Position numbers and translations under genes: made by a program. From DASUAS01 sp963809795 (GTDB taxonomy: Bacteria; Actinomycetota; Acidimicrobiia; IMCC26256; DASPTH01), in NCBI GenBank assembly GCA_963809795.1, contig CAWELN010000011.1, positions 1-64,000 of the forward strand: 64,000 nt of DNA, read 5' to 3'. This document shows, one piece after another, positions 25,582 through 34,576 of the stretch (the stretch's first letter is position 1; the number at the start of each line of letters is the position of its first letter). Under the pieces are notes generated by a model. That model was not told the origin of the DNA, ran no database searches, and worked only from the letters and a program-made list of their open reading frames with translations.

Positions 25582-28579
25582 TCTGAGGTTCGTCACCGCC
25601 GCGAGTCTGTTCGACGGACACGACGCGTCGATCAACATCATGCGACGGCTGCTCCAGCGGCATGGCGCGGAGGTCGTGCACCTCGGGCACAACCGCTCGG
25701 TCGACGAAGTGGTGGCGGCGGTCGTCGAGGAGGATCCCCACGGCGTCGCGGTGAGCTCGTACCAGGGCGGGCACGTCGAGTACTTCGGGTACCTCGTCGA
25801 CCGGCTACGCGACGAAGGGTACGGACACGTCAAGGTCTATGGCGGCGGTGGCGGTGTCATCGTGCCGTCCGAGATCGAGGCGCTGCACGCGTACGGCGTC
25901 GCCCGCATCTTCTCCCCGGAGGACGGTCACCGTCTCGGACTCGACGGGATGGTCATGTCGATGCTCGAGGGCAGCGACGTCGCGCTCGAGTGCTCGCCCA
26001 TCGCCTTCGATGGCAGCCACCGCGCGCTCGCCCGTGCGATCACGTGCCTGGAGATGGATGTCGCCGTCGACCTGCCGAGGTCGGAGCGCGACGTACCGGT
26101 GCTCGGCATCACCGGGACGGGCGGTTCGGGCAAGTCCTCACTCACGGACGAGCTGCTGAACCGGCTCCGTCGCGACCAGGAGGACAAGCTGCGCGTCGCC
26201 GTCATCGCCGTCGATCCCACGCGGAGGAAAGGCGGCGGCGCACTGCTCGGTGATCGCATCCGCATGAACTCGATCGGGGTTCCGAACGTCTTCTTCCGGT
26301 CGCTCGCCACGCGCTCGTCGCGCGGTGAGGTGCCGGAGGCCCTCGCCGGTGTGATCGACGCCTGCAAGGCCGCGGGATTCGACCTCGTGATCGTCGAGAC
26401 GCCCGGAATCGGCCAGGGTGACGCGGGCATCGTGCCGTACTCCGACGTGTCGCTGTACGTGATGACGCCGGAGTTCGGCGCGGCCAGTCAGCTCGAGAAG
26501 ATCGACATGCTCGACTACGCCGACGCGGTGGCGATCAACAAGTTCGACCGCCGCGGCGGGCCGGACGCGCTCCGAGACGTGCGTCGGCAGGTGGCTCGCG
26601 AGCGGCCGGACGTTCCGGTGTTCGGCACGATCGCCGCTCGCTTCAACGACGACGGCGTGACCGCGGTGTACCAGTACCTCCGGTCGGTGCTCGACCTGCC
26701 GCCCGGCACGCTGGCACGCGTCGACACCGACGTGTCGACCGGTTCGACCGTCGTCGTGCCCCCGGCCCGTGAGCGGTACCTGGCGGACGTCGCCGACACC
26801 GTGCGGCGGTATCACGCCGAGACCGAGGAGCGGGTCGCGCTCGCCCGGCGCCGCCAGCACCTGCTGACGGCGAAGGACGTGCTCGGCGTCGACGTCGAGG
26901 CCCATCTCCCCGGCCGCGATCCGCTGCTCGACGAGTGGCCCGAGGCGGTCGAGGCAGTCGCCGCCGAGGTGCGCACGTCGCTGTCGGGGACGTCGGTCCC
27001 GAGGGTGGCGATCCCCCGCTACGAGGACGACGGCGAGTTGCTCCGGTTCGCCCGGCGCGAGCACCTGCCGGGTCGGTTCCCGTTCACCGCGGGGGTCTTC
27101 CCCCTGAAGCGTGAGGGCGAGGACCCGGCGCGGATGTTCGCGGGAGAGGGGGGCCCGGCGCGCACCAACCGTCGGTTCCACCTGCTGGCGCAGGGCCAGC
27201 CCGCGACGCGTCTGTCGACGGCGTTCGACTCCGTGACCCTCTACGGGTTCGATCCGGACGAGCGGCCCGACATCTACGGGAAGGTGGGGAACTCGGGTGT
27301 CTCGATCGCGACGCTCGACGACATGAAGGTGCTGTTCGACGGCTTCGACCTCGTCGCGCCCACGACGTCGGTGTCGATGACCATCAACGGCCCGGCGCCC
27401 ACCATCCTCGCGATGTACCTCGCTGCCGCCATCGATCAGCACCCCGAGCTCGACCCGAACGAGGTGATGCGTCGCGTCCGCGGCACCGTGCAGGCTGACA
27501 TCCTCAAGGAGGACCAGGGCCAGAACACCTGCATCTTCTCCACCGAGTTCTCGTTGCGGTGCATGGCGGACGTGCAGGAATGGTTCATCGCCAACGAGGT
27601 GCGCAACTTCTACAGCGTCTCGATCTCCGGCTACCACATGGCCGAAGCGGGGGCGAACCCGATCTCGCAGCTCGCCTTCACACTGGCGAACGGCTTCACC
27701 TACGTCGAGTCGTACCTCGCGCGCGGCATGGCCGTCGACGACTTCTCGCCGAACCTCAGCTTCTTCTTCTCGAACGGCATGGACCCCGAGTTCACCGTCC
27801 TCGGCCGCGTGGCCCGTCGCATCTGGGCGATCACGATGCGGGAACGATACGGAGCCAACGAGCGGAGTCAGAAGCTCAAGTACCACATCCAGACGTCGGG
27901 CCGATCGCTGCACGCGCAGGAGATGTCGTTCAACGACATCCGGACCACGTTGCAGGCGTTGTGCGCGATCTACGACAACGCCAACTCGCTCCACACGAAC
28001 GCGTACGACGAGGCGGTGACGACGCCGACCCCCGAATCGGTGCGACGCGCCCTCGCCATCCAGCTCGTCATCAACCGTGAGTGGGGGCTCGCGATGAACG
28101 AGAACCCCCTGCAGGGCAGCTTCGTCGTCGAGGAGCTGACCGGTCTCGTCGAGGAAGCGGTCCTCACCGAGCTCGAGGCGATCTCCGCCCGCGGTGGCGT
28201 GCTCGGAGCGATGGAGACGGGCTACCAGCGGGGCCGGATCCAGGACGAGTCGCTCCTGTACGAGACGGGGAAGCACGACGGCTCCATCCCCATCGTGGGC
28301 GTGAACACGTTCCGCAGCCCCGACGGTGATCCGGTGCCCGATGTGCACGAGCTGGCGCGTTCCGACGACGCGGAGAAGCAGGACCAGCTGCGGCGACTGC
28401 GCGACTTCCAGTCCCGTCACGCCGACGAGCGGGATCGCATGCTCGATCGGCTGCAGCAGACCGCGCTCGACGGCGGCAACGTCTTCGCGGTGCTGATGGA
28501 GGCGGTCCGCTGCTGCTCGCTCGGCCAGATCACGCAGGCGCTGTTCGAAGTGGGCGGCCGCTACCGCCGCAACGTCTGA
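25577..28579 (+). CDS. icmF: Fused isobutyryl-CoA mutase IcmF
   Basis: 1000 residues with the IcmF domain order. Residues 1-130: B12-binding domain with DGHD (D13-H15, the base-off His motif) and YGGGGGVIVP. Residues about 150-410: MeaB-like GTPase chaperone with GTGGSGKSS (about 176-184), the VDPTRRKGGGALLGDR switch and the NKFDRRG base motif. From about 480: mutase (beta/alpha)8 barrel (FPFTAGVFP, YGFDPDERPDIYGKVGNSGVS, SVSISGYHMAEAGANP, QTSGRSLHAQE). It interconverts isobutyryl-CoA and n-butyryl-CoA (some members pivalyl/isovaleryl-CoA) with adenosylcobalamin. ATG overlaps the operator palindrome. Confidence 0.95.
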   Translation: MPLRFVTAASLFDGHDASINIMRRLLQRHGAEVVHLGHNRSVDEVVAAVVEEDPHGVAVSSYQGGHVEYFGYLVDRLRDEGYGHVKVYGGGGGVIVPSEIEALHAYGVARIFSPEDGHRLGLDGMVMSMLEGSDVALECSPIAFDGSHRALARAITCLEMDVAVDLPRSERDVPVLGITGTGGSGKSSLTDELLNRLRRDQEDKLRVAVIAVDPTRRKGGGALLGDRIRMNSIGVPNVFFRSLATRSSRGEVPEALAGVIDACKAAGFDLVIVETPGIGQGDAGIVPYSDVSLYVMTPEFGAASQLEKIDMLDYADAVAINKFDRRGGPDALRDVRRQVARERPDVPVFGTIAARFNDDGVTAVYQYLRSVLDLPPGTLARVDTDVSTGSTVVVPPARERYLADVADTVRRYHAETEERVALARRRQHLLTAKDVLGVDVEAHLPGRDPLLDEWPEAVEAVAAEVRTSLSGTSVPRVAIPRYEDDGELLRFARREHLPGRFPFTAGVFPLKREGEDPARMFAGEGGPARTNRRFHLLAQGQPATRLSTAFDSVTLYGFDPDERPDIYGKVGNSGVSIATLDDMKVLFDGFDLVAPTTSVSMTINGPAPTILAMYLAAAIDQHPELDPNEVMRRVRGTVQADILKEDQGQNTCIFSTEFSLRCMADVQEWFIANEVRNFYSVSISGYHMAEAGANPISQLAFTLANGFTYVESYLARGMAVDDFSPNLSFFFSNGMDPEFTVLGRVARRIWAITMRERYGANERSQKLKYHIQTSGRSLHAQEMSFNDIRTTLQALCAIYDNANSLHTNAYDEAVTTPTPESVRRALAIQLVINREWGLAMNENPLQGSFVVEELTGLVEEAVLTELEAISARGGVLGAMETGYQRGRIQDESLLYETGKHDGSIPIVGVNTFRSPDGDPVPDVHELARSDDAEKQDQLRRLRDFQSRHADERDRMLDRLQQTALDGGNVFAVLMEAVRCCSLGQITQALFEVGGRYRRNV

Positions 28580-28643
28580 AGCAGGCCGGACGCGCTCCTG
28601 CGCATCCGTTACGCTGCGGTCGACCCGAGGTGGAGAGGCGGTC

Positions 28644-29837
28644 ATGAGCGGCGCCTACTACGACCCCTACGACTGGGACATCGACACCGATCCGTATCCG
28701 GCATGGAAGCGGCTCCGCGACGAAGCCCCCCTCTACTACAACGAGAAGTACGACTTCTACGCGTTGAGTCGCTACGACGACGTCGAGCGGTGCTCGGTCG
28801 ACTGGCGCACCTACATCTCGGGCAAGGGTTCGGTCCTGGAGATCATCAAGAGCGGGATCGAGATGCCGCCCGGCAACATCTTGTTCGAGGATCCACCGGC
28901 GCACGACATGCACCGGTCGCTCCTGAGCCGTGTCTTCACTCCCAAGCGCATCGCCGACATCGAGCCCAAGGTCCGCGAGTTCTGCGCCCGCACGCTCGAT
29001 CCCTACGTCGGTTCGGAGCGGTTCGACTTCATCCTCGATCTCGGCGCCCAGATGCCGATGCGCACCATCGGCATGCTGCTCGGGATCCCCGAGGACGACC
29101 AGGAGGCGATCCGCGAGCGGATCGACGCCGGCTTCAAGATGGAGTCGAGCGAGATGCCCGACTCCGACGGCGCGACCTACGGGATCCGGTCCTTCGGTGA
29201 CGACTTCGTCGACTACGTCGAGTGGCGCGCGCAGAACCCGTCCGACGACCTCATGACCGAGCTGCTCACCGCGGAGTTCGAGGACGAGACCGGGAGCAGG
29301 CGCACGCTCACCAGGGACGAGATCCTCAACTACGTCGGACTCCTCAACGCGGCCGGCAACGAGACGACGACCCGGTTGATCGGGTGGACGGGCAAGGTGC
29401 TCGCCGAGCACGCCGACCAGCGCCAGGAGCTCGTGGACGATCCCGGCCTCGTCCCACAGGCCATCGAGGAGCTGCTGCGCTTCGAAGCACCGTCACCGGT
29501 ACAGGCCCGTTCCGTGACGCGCGAGGTCGAGCACCACGGCGAGCGCGTCCCCGAAGGCGCGGTGCTCCTGCTCCTGACCGCGGCGGCGAACCGCGATGAG
29601 CGTCACTTCGACGACCCGGACCGCTTCGACATCCACCGGAAGATCGACCACCACCTCACCTTCGGGTACGGCATCCACTTCTGCCTCGGCAGCCACCTGG
29701 CGCGGCTCGAAGGACGCATCGCGCTCGAGGAGGTGCTCAAGCGCTTCCCGAAGTGGGAGGTCGACTGGGACCACGCGGTCCAGGCCCATACGACGACCGT
29801 CCGAGGTTGGGAGCAGCTCCCCGTCTTCACCGGTTGA
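28644..29837 (+). CDS. Cytochrome P450
   Basis: 397 residues, soluble class I type. I-helix LLNAAGNETTTRLIGW (around residue 240), K-helix EELLRFEAPSPVQARS (ExxR) and heme-binding FGYGIHFCLGSHLAR with the axial Cys. Likely receives electrons from ferredoxin; none is encoded nearby. Start ATG 28644 follows gtggagaggcggtc. The 3' end overlaps the convergent glycosyltransferase gene by 11 bases. Substrate unknown. Confidence 0.92.
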   Translation: MSGAYYDPYDWDIDTDPYPAWKRLRDEAPLYYNEKYDFYALSRYDDVERCSVDWRTYISGKGSVLEIIKSGIEMPPGNILFEDPPAHDMHRSLLSRVFTPKRIADIEPKVREFCARTLDPYVGSERFDFILDLGAQMPMRTIGMLLGIPEDDQEAIRERIDAGFKMESSEMPDSDGATYGIRSFGDDFVDYVEWRAQNPSDDLMTELLTAEFEDETGSRRTLTRDEILNYVGLLNAAGNETTTRLIGWTGKVLAEHADQRQELVDDPGLVPQAIEELLRFEAPSPVQARSVTREVEHHGERVPEGAVLLLLTAAANRDERHFDDPDRFDIHRKIDHHLTFGYGIHFCLGSHLARLEGRIALEEVLKRFPKWEVDWDHAVQAHTTTVRGWEQLPVFTG

Positions 29838-31788
29838 GCGGAAGCGGCCGGTCGACGCGGTAGATGCACTGAGCGCCCTGGCGGCGGACCAGGGCGTATC
29901 GCCGAGGCTCGCTCCGCAGGGCCCGGTCGAGGGGCTTGCCGGCCTGCGCCAGCACGTAGCGCAGCTGCGGCGTGCGTTCGAGCTGCCGGAGGAGCTGGGC
30001 CTGGTCGCGGCCGCGCACGATCACGACCTTCCGCTCGAAGTGACGGCCGAACAGCGGGTAGACGAACCCGTTCTCCGCTTCGGCGAGACGCGTGGCGATC
30101 GTCGCCGTCGACGGGATGGCGGAGAGCCATCGGAACTGGCCGTTCGTCTCGAGCGACTCGGCCGCCGACCGACTGTCGATGCTCTGCGTCGCGTGGTCGA
30201 GGGTGGTGCGCGGGCCGGCCACCGCGATCCGGTGATTCGAGATCACGAACGTGACCAACGCGATGATCGCGATCGCGATCTCGGCCAGTCGGGAGACGTT
30301 CGGTCGCCACCGGCGCAGCTGCTCGAGCTCGGCCGCCAGCGCGACGAACCCGGCACCGAGGAAGAACATCGTGAACCGGGCCCACCAATTCGCCGGTTGC
30401 AGCAGGAGGATCACCGCGAACGGCACGAGGAACAGGAAGAGGATGTCTCGGCGCCGCCGGATGCACCGGACGGTGAACACCGCGAGTGCCGGCACCGCAG
30501 CCAGGATCCACAGGAGTCCCGACCCACCGAGGCGAAGGTCGTAGTTGTACCGGCGCTGCGGCTCGTGGGTCCACGATCGCGCCAGCTGGACCAGCGCGGT
30601 GTCGCCCGCGATGGACGCCGGCACCTGGTTCCGGGCCACGATCACGCTCTCGTTGGGATCCCCCTGCGGGCCGTGCAGGAGCACGACGCCGGCGACCTCC
30701 ACGTTCCACGGATAGAGCGGGTTCTCGTGCTCGATCAGGTTGCGCGTGTACCAGAACGTCCCCAGCAGCAGGACCGGAACCACGAACGCGGCCACGAGAC
30801 GGAGCGCGGGAGCCGGGCGGACCAGACCTCTCGTCCACGCGGCGACGAGCGCGCCGACCGCGACGAGCGCCAGCACCCCGAGGTACGCGAGCCCTGATTC
30901 CTTGCTCCCCACACCGACCCCGGCCGCGACGCCCGTCAACGTCAGGTAGACGACGACCAGTCGTGTCTGTCGTTGCGGCGCACTGCCGCCCTGCACCAGG
31001 CCCAGCGATTGCAGCCCCCGCAGGAGGAAGGCGAACGCGGCCAGGAACGACCCGGCGAGGACCAGGTCGACGTAGGGGACCGCCATCTGCTGCGCCACCA
31101 CCGGCGCGAGCAGGAACAGGCTCGCGGCGACGACGGCACCGGAACGGCGGACGCCGACCGTGCGCGCGATGACCGCGGTTCCCGCCGCACCCAACAGGGC
31201 GAACGGGATCTGCCCGAGGTTGACGAGCGCGTCCGAATGGAGGAGCACGGCCGGCCACGTGAACGTCAGCTCCCCGTTGAGGGGGTAGACGTTGGTGAAG
31301 AACTGGTAGGGCGTGCGCACGATCCGACCGCGTTGCACCCAGTACGCGACCGCGGGCATGTGGTACGTCAGGGTGTCCCATCCCGTGGGGGGCAGCGCCC
31401 AGGCGGCGAACGCGCACCAGGCGACCTGTCCGACGGCCAGGACCGCCAGGAACGCGGCCAGTGGCGCGGTGCGGACGTTGGTCCACGTCAGCTCGGTCCG
31501 GAAGGCGCGCAGCTTCGTGCGGGTCTCGGCGGCGGCGCCGGAGAACGCCGGTCCCCGCACGCCGAGGCCGACGACGGCGAGGACGACCAGGCTCCCGAGG
31601 AAGAGCCAGCCGGTGCGCAGCGCACCGATCCAGCCGAGCAGGAGGACGAGGCCGACGACCTCGCCCACGCACAGGACCCCCCAGGCGAGCAGCGTGTCCA
31701 GGCGTGAGGGCAGCCGGAGCCGGATCGCGACGAGGAGCCCGGCGACGAGAACGGACGCGGTCGCGGCGAGAAACGCGGCGTTGTACAT
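29827..31788 (-). CDS. Polytopic membrane glycosyltransferase-like protein (GT39/PMT group)
   Basis: About 653 residues from ATG 31788; a GTG at 31878 would add 30 mostly polar residues, and neither start has a clear ribosome site. Eleven or so hydrophobic helices, an extracytoplasmic loop after helix 3 with TGWDTLTYHMPAVAYW (the acidic motif region of polyprenyl-phosphate-sugar glycosyltransferases) and a soluble C-terminal tail after the last helix. It probably transfers a lipid-linked sugar to an envelope acceptor; partner unknown. Confidence 0.7.
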   Translation of the reverse strand: MYNAAFLAATASVLVAGLLVAIRLRLPSRLDTLLAWGVLCVGEVVGLVLLLGWIGALRTGWLFLGSLVVLAVVGLGVRGPAFSGAAAETRTKLRAFRTELTWTNVRTAPLAAFLAVLAVGQVAWCAFAAWALPPTGWDTLTYHMPAVAYWVQRGRIVRTPYQFFTNVYPLNGELTFTWPAVLLHSDALVNLGQIPFALLGAAGTAVIARTVGVRRSGAVVAASLFLLAPVVAQQMAVPYVDLVLAGSFLAAFAFLLRGLQSLGLVQGGSAPQRQTRLVVVYLTLTGVAAGVGVGSKESGLAYLGVLALVAVGALVAAWTRGLVRPAPALRLVAAFVVPVLLLGTFWYTRNLIEHENPLYPWNVEVAGVVLLHGPQGDPNESVIVARNQVPASIAGDTALVQLARSWTHEPQRRYNYDLRLGGSGLLWILAAVPALAVFTVRCIRRRRDILFLFLVPFAVILLLQPANWWARFTMFFLGAGFVALAAELEQLRRWRPNVSRLAEIAIAIIALVTFVISNHRIAVAGPRTTLDHATQSIDSRSAAESLETNGQFRWLSAIPSTATIATRLAEAENGFVYPLFGRHFERKVVIVRGRDQAQLLRQLERTPQLRYVLAQAGKPLDRALRSEPRRYALVRRQGAQCIYRVDRPLPLNR

Positions 31789-32050
31789 CAGCCGCGACGC
31801 ACACGGGACAGCGACGACGAGCGCATCCTGATCCTCGGCTCCCTTCCAGGGTCTCGCACCGAGAACCGGGACGAACACCGATCTGCCGGGGGTCGAGATG
31901 ATCGCATAGCTCGCGTCGCGGTGTCCCGCGACGGGCGTCGCACCGGCCCGCCGGGCCGGCGATCGGGCGGCGGAGGATCAGCGGGAACGGCGCGAATCGA
32001 CGCGGCCCCGCCTGGTGGCGGCACCCTTCGGCGCCGTGCCGTTCAGGGGA

Positions 32051-32239
32051 TCAGTCGTTGAAGAGGCTCGCGGTGCGCAGGGCCTCGTCCATCCAGGAGC
32101 GGGCCGCGGCGGCGTTCAGGAACGGCGGCGAGTGCCGTTGGCCCCGCTGCCACTGCCACACCATGACGCCATCCATCTCCACCCGTTCCAGCCGGAACCC
32201 GAAATTCTCGGCTTCCCGGTCGATCTGCACACTGGTCAT
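32051..32239 (-). CDS. Small hypothetical protein
   Basis: 62 residues with a strong AGAGGAGGA ribosome site before ATG 32239. Short charged protein with VEMDGVMVWQWQRGQ and a helical C-terminus (NAAAARSWMDEALRTASLF). No signal peptide, cysteines or family recognised. The good ribosome site and compact amino-acid composition make it credible. Confidence 0.6.
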   Translation of the reverse strand: MTSVQIDREAENFGFRLERVEMDGVMVWQWQRGQRHSPPFLNAAAARSWMDEALRTASLFND

Positions 32240-32353
32240 GCCGTCCTCCTCTGCTCGTCGCCGTCACCGCCAACGAAGCACTCCGCGACCAACATGCGAT
32301 CCGGCACATGACAACTCGGTGACAACCGCGGCGCCGGCGGGGCGGACCCTGGC

Positions 32354-33190
32354 TCAGGCCCTCAGCTCGTCGACGTACCGGTCGGTACCGGGCAGGGTGG
32401 GGATGAACGGCGCCATCAGCTCGACCCGCCCGAGCCCCGATGCCGTGACCAGGTCGCCGGCGCCGGCGAACTCGTCCCAGGCGTCGAGCGGGTCGCCCTC
32501 GGTGAACCAGAGGACGGTGAGGCGGGTGTCGACCCCCTCGACGTCCTTCACGTAGGGCTGCTTGTCGGCCGGCAGCGGCATCGGCGCGAAGACGGTCCCC
32601 ATCGCCACCGGTGAGCCCGTCCGCGGCACCCGCTCGCGCCCCAGCCACTCGAGCAGCTGCTCACGCGCGTCCGCATCGGGAGCATCGATCACCTCGACGA
32701 CGAGGCCGCCGTACGGGTAGTCGAGCGCGTGGATGTCGCGTGGTCCGTCGGCGTCGCGGTAGATCGGACCGCGGTACCGCTGGAACGACGTGAACGTGTG
32801 GTCGCGCTCGAGGTACACGCGCTCGTCCGCGAACAACCGGTGGTTGGTCCCGACCGCCCACCGCAGGTGGTGCTCGTACTGCCCGTCGGTGATCCAGTAC
32901 GTCGAGATGTACTTGCCGGCCTCGAGCGGCTGCGCGATCGACGAGTCCGCGGGGTACCGCACCTTCTGGTAGGGGACCGGCGCGACCCAACGGCGGCCCG
33001 CCCACATCCACGGAAACGCCATCGCGCCCGCGTTGTAGTGGTCGTCCTCGTACCACCGGTTGTACGCGTGCTCGTGGCCGACGTGTGGTTCGACCATCGT
33101 GATGAGCGCGGCGCCGATGACCGGCGCGTACGGTCCGGTCTGCGCGAGGTGATAGTAGGGATCGTCGGCGAAGTCGGCGGGAACGTCCAT
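32354..33190 (-). CDS. Hypothetical protein, possible EthD-like ferredoxin-fold domains
   Basis: 278 residues. Two internally similar parts: the first has VEPHVGHEHAYNRWYEDDHYN, which resembles the NxWY.DxH signature of EthD/DABB-type domains, and the second has LTVLWFTEGDPLDAWDEF. No transmembrane segment. Such domains occur with monooxygenases and steroid or aromatic degradation genes; direct function unknown. Divergent from the tRNA array promoter region. Confidence 0.55.
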   Translation of the reverse strand: MDVPADFADDPYYHLAQTGPYAPVIGAALITMVEPHVGHEHAYNRWYEDDHYNAGAMAFPWMWAGRRWVAPVPYQKVRYPADSSIAQPLEAGKYISTYWITDGQYEHHLRWAVGTNHRLFADERVYLERDHTFTSFQRYRGPIYRDADGPRDIHALDYPYGGLVVEVIDAPDADAREQLLEWLGRERVPRTGSPVAMGTVFAPMPLPADKQPYVKDVEGVDTRLTVLWFTEGDPLDAWDEFAGAGDLVTASGLGRVELMAPFIPTLPGTDRYVDELRA

Positions 33191-33300
33191 GTCGACGTGC
33201 TATCACCGACGGACGCCGCGCGTGCAAACCCGCGCCGCCGAGCGCCTCCTCGATCCGGTCTGCGCGTCGCGCGTCATCGACACGTCGAAGCAAAAATTGG

Positions 33301-33329
33301 TTGACGGGCGCGTCGCACTCAGGCAAGAT
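33301..33329 (+). promoter_or_regulatory. Candidate sigma70-type promoter of the tRNA/rtcB island
   Basis: TTGACG (33301-33306), exactly 17 bases, then CAAGAT (33324-33329). It is the best promoter-like pair in the gap before the array, on the array strand, about 245 bases before the first tRNA. Confidence 0.45.
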
Positions 33330-33574
33330 GTCCCTCCTATGGCACGCATGTTCACCGCCGAATCGTTGCTCCGGGAGCCAACCCCGTCGAGCTTCGGCGC
33401 GCACGCGTGTCAGCCCGGCTCACTTCTCGGACACGAGCAGACGCCGGACCGTCGGGACGCCGCGAAAGTCGGCAATCCCGACGAGCGCTGGTAGCACGCA
33501 GCCTCCACGCCGCAGCTCACCAGCGTCTTCCTCGTCACCGCGTGCACGACCGTCATGCGCGCGTCCCTCATCAT

Positions 33575-33643
33575 GCGCTCGAGTCACGGCGACGTCGCGG
33601 TCTCCAACACCGACGACCGGAGGTTCGACTCCTTCCGGGCGTG
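33575..33643 (+). tRNA. tRNA-Trp(CCA), degenerate D-arm
   Basis: Acceptor gcgctcg/cgggcgt pairs 7/7 with two wobbles; anticodon CCA at 33604-33606 in loop ctccaac; good T-arm. Only 15 bases separate acceptor and anticodon stem, so the D-arm is short, and pair 27-43 is mismatched. May be a decaying gene. Confidence 0.5.
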
Positions 33644-33650
33644 CGCACAC

Positions 33651-33766
33651 CGGACCACCAGTCCGGGCACCAGCTCCTTGACAACTGCAGAGGCATCGTC
33701 TCCCGGGATCGCGTCACGGCGATCCCGGGAATGGGTCGGTCGCGTCATCGCGTCGTCGACCGACCC
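33651..33766 (+). ncRNA. Three consecutive hairpins, candidate structured RNA
   Basis: A 5-bp stem at 33651-33665, a perfect 12-bp stem with 6-base loop at 33701-33730 and a perfect 10-bp stem at 33733-33766 fill the gap between tRNA-Trp and tRNA-Lys. There is no U-tract, so plain termination is not obvious. The piece also carries a CCTTGACA element at 33676-33683 repeated at 37117-37124. A Y-RNA-like partner of the Ro60 protein is possible (inference). Confidence 0.35.
33680..33699 (+). repeat. Left copy of 20-nt inverted repeat bracketing the array
   Basis: gacaactgcagaggcatcgt; its reverse complement recurs at 37092-37111 with one mismatch (19/20). The copies enclose all well-formed tRNAs and rtcB. 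Confidence 0.7.
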
Positions 33767-33772
33767 GCACAT

Positions 33773-33846
33773 GCGCGTCACGCCCGACGGGTGGGGCACC
33801 GGGCTCTTACCCCGGAACAGACTGGGTTCGAGTCCCAGGGCGCGTA
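33773..33846 (+). tRNA. tRNA-Lys(CTT)
   Basis: Acceptor gcgcgtc/ggcgcgt, D-stem gccc/gggc, anticodon stem ccggg/cccgg with CTT at 33806-33808, T-arm ctggg-ttcgagt-cccag. No encoded CCA. Confidence 0.85.
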
Positions 33847-33850
33847 CCGA

Positions 33851-33924
33851 GCCGCCGTAGCTCAGCCAGTCGGAGCGCCGGCCCGTCAAGCCGGAGGTCG
33901 CGGGTGCGAATCCCGTCGGTGGCG
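33851..33924 (+). tRNA. tRNA-Asp(GTC), C33
   Basis: All stems pair; GTC at 33885-33887 in loop ccgtcaa, so position 33 is C. T-loop is tgcgaat (G55 instead of U). Discriminator G. Confidence 0.85.
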
Positions 33925-33929
33925 CGCTC

Positions 33930-34002
33930 GTCGACGTAGCCGAATGGAGAAGGCGCCGGACTACGAATCCGGAAGTTGCAGGTTCGACCCCTGCCGTCGA
34001 CA
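33930..34002 (+). tRNA. tRNA-Arg(ACG)
   Basis: Acceptor gtcgacg/cgtcgac perfect; ACG at 33963-33965 in loop ctacgaa; T-loop ttcgacc; discriminator A. Confidence 0.9.
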
Positions 34003-34007
34003 CCCAC

Positions 34008-34081
34008 CTCGCCGTAGCTCAGCGGAGCAGAGCGCCGCCCTCCGAAGGCGGAGGCCGCACGTTCGAATCGTGCCGGCGAGG
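34008..34081 (+). tRNA. tRNA-Arg(CCG)
   Basis: Acceptor ctcgccg/cggcgag perfect; CCG at 34042-34044 in loop ctccgaa; stems intact. Confidence 0.9.
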
Positions 34082-34096
34082 CTGAGCCTGAGCCCG

Positions 34097-34169
34097 GCCC
34101 TCGTAGCTCAGGAGCGAGAGCACGTCCCTGGTACGGACGAGGTCGTGGGTGCGACTCCCACCGAGGGCC
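34097..34169 (+). tRNA. tRNA-Thr(GGT)
   Basis: Acceptor gccctcg/cgagggc; GGT at 34130-34132; T-loop tgcgact (G55). CCA appears encoded at 34170-34172. Confidence 0.88.
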
Positions 34170-34173
34170 CCAA

Positions 34174-34258
34174 GGAAGGGATCCGGCCAGATGAGGAGCC
34201 CGTTTGCTACGCGGGTACGGGTCGACAGCCCGTGTGGGTGCGAGTCCCACCCCTTCCG
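34174..34258 (+). tRNA. tRNA-Ser(GCT)
   Basis: 85 nt with long variable arm as expected for Ser; acceptor ggaaggg/cccttcc; GCT at 34206-34208 in loop ttgctac; T-loop tgcgagt (G55); G73. Confidence 0.85.
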
Positions 34259-34263
34259 CTCGT

Positions 34264-34349
34264 GGAAGCGATCCGGCTGGATGAGGAGCCTGTCCCGAAA
34301 ACAGGTAGGGGTCGCGAGGCCCTTGGGCGTTCGAGTCGCCCCGCTTCCT
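34264..34349 (+). tRNA. tRNA-Ser(CGA), C33
   Basis: Type II tRNA with long variable arm; acceptor ggaagcg/cgcttcc; CGA at 34296-34298 in loop cccgaaa (C33). Discriminator T followed by encoded CCA at 34350-34352. Confidence 0.85.
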
Positions 34350-34355
34350 CCACAC

Positions 34356-34427
34356 GCCGCGATGGTCGAGAGGTGAAGACACCGGGCCCTCAACCCGGAG
34401 AGCGGGGTTCGAGTCCCCGTCGCGGTA
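34356..34427 (+). tRNA. tRNA-Glu(CTC), C33
   Basis: Acceptor gccgcga/tcgcggt; anticodon stem ccggg/cccgg; CTC at 34389-34391 in loop ccctcaa (C33). Confidence 0.85.
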
Positions 34428-34431
34428 CTCA

Positions 34432-34507
34432 TCGACCATGCCAGGACGAGACGAAGCGAAGCTGTGCTCGGAGAGCGGGACAGCGGAGCGGAGTCGACCA
34501 TGCCAGG
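34432..34507 (+). repeat. 14-bp direct repeat and hairpin in spacer before tRNA-Asn
   Basis: tcgaccatgccagg occurs at 34432-34445 and 34494-34507; the second copy includes the 5' acceptor strand of tRNA-Asn. Between them a hairpin (gctgt 34461-34465 with acagc 34480-34484, inner gctc/gagc) is formed. Suggests a partial duplication of a tRNA 5' end. Confidence 0.5.
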
Positions 34508-34571
34508 TAGTCGAGCGGGAAGACGTCCGGTTGTTACCCGGAAGGCGGGGGTTCGAGCCCCTCCCTGGCAG
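34501..34571 (+). tRNA. tRNA-Asn(GTT)
   Basis: Acceptor tgccagg/cctggca; anticodon stem tccgg/ccgga; GTT at 34533-34535 in loop ttgttac; discriminator G. Confidence 0.88.
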
Positions 34572-34576
34572 CGCAA

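Noticed and set aside
26138..28645. Very long minus-strand frame opposite icmF
   Set aside because: High GC makes antisense frames long; the plus strand encodes a clearly conserved three-domain enzyme and the minus frame has Arg/His/Val-rich composition.
33339..33494. 51-codon plus-strand frame just after the candidate promoter
   Set aside because: It starts near the predicted transcription start with no ribosome site and has no recognisable similarity. A leaderless peptide is possible but unsupported.
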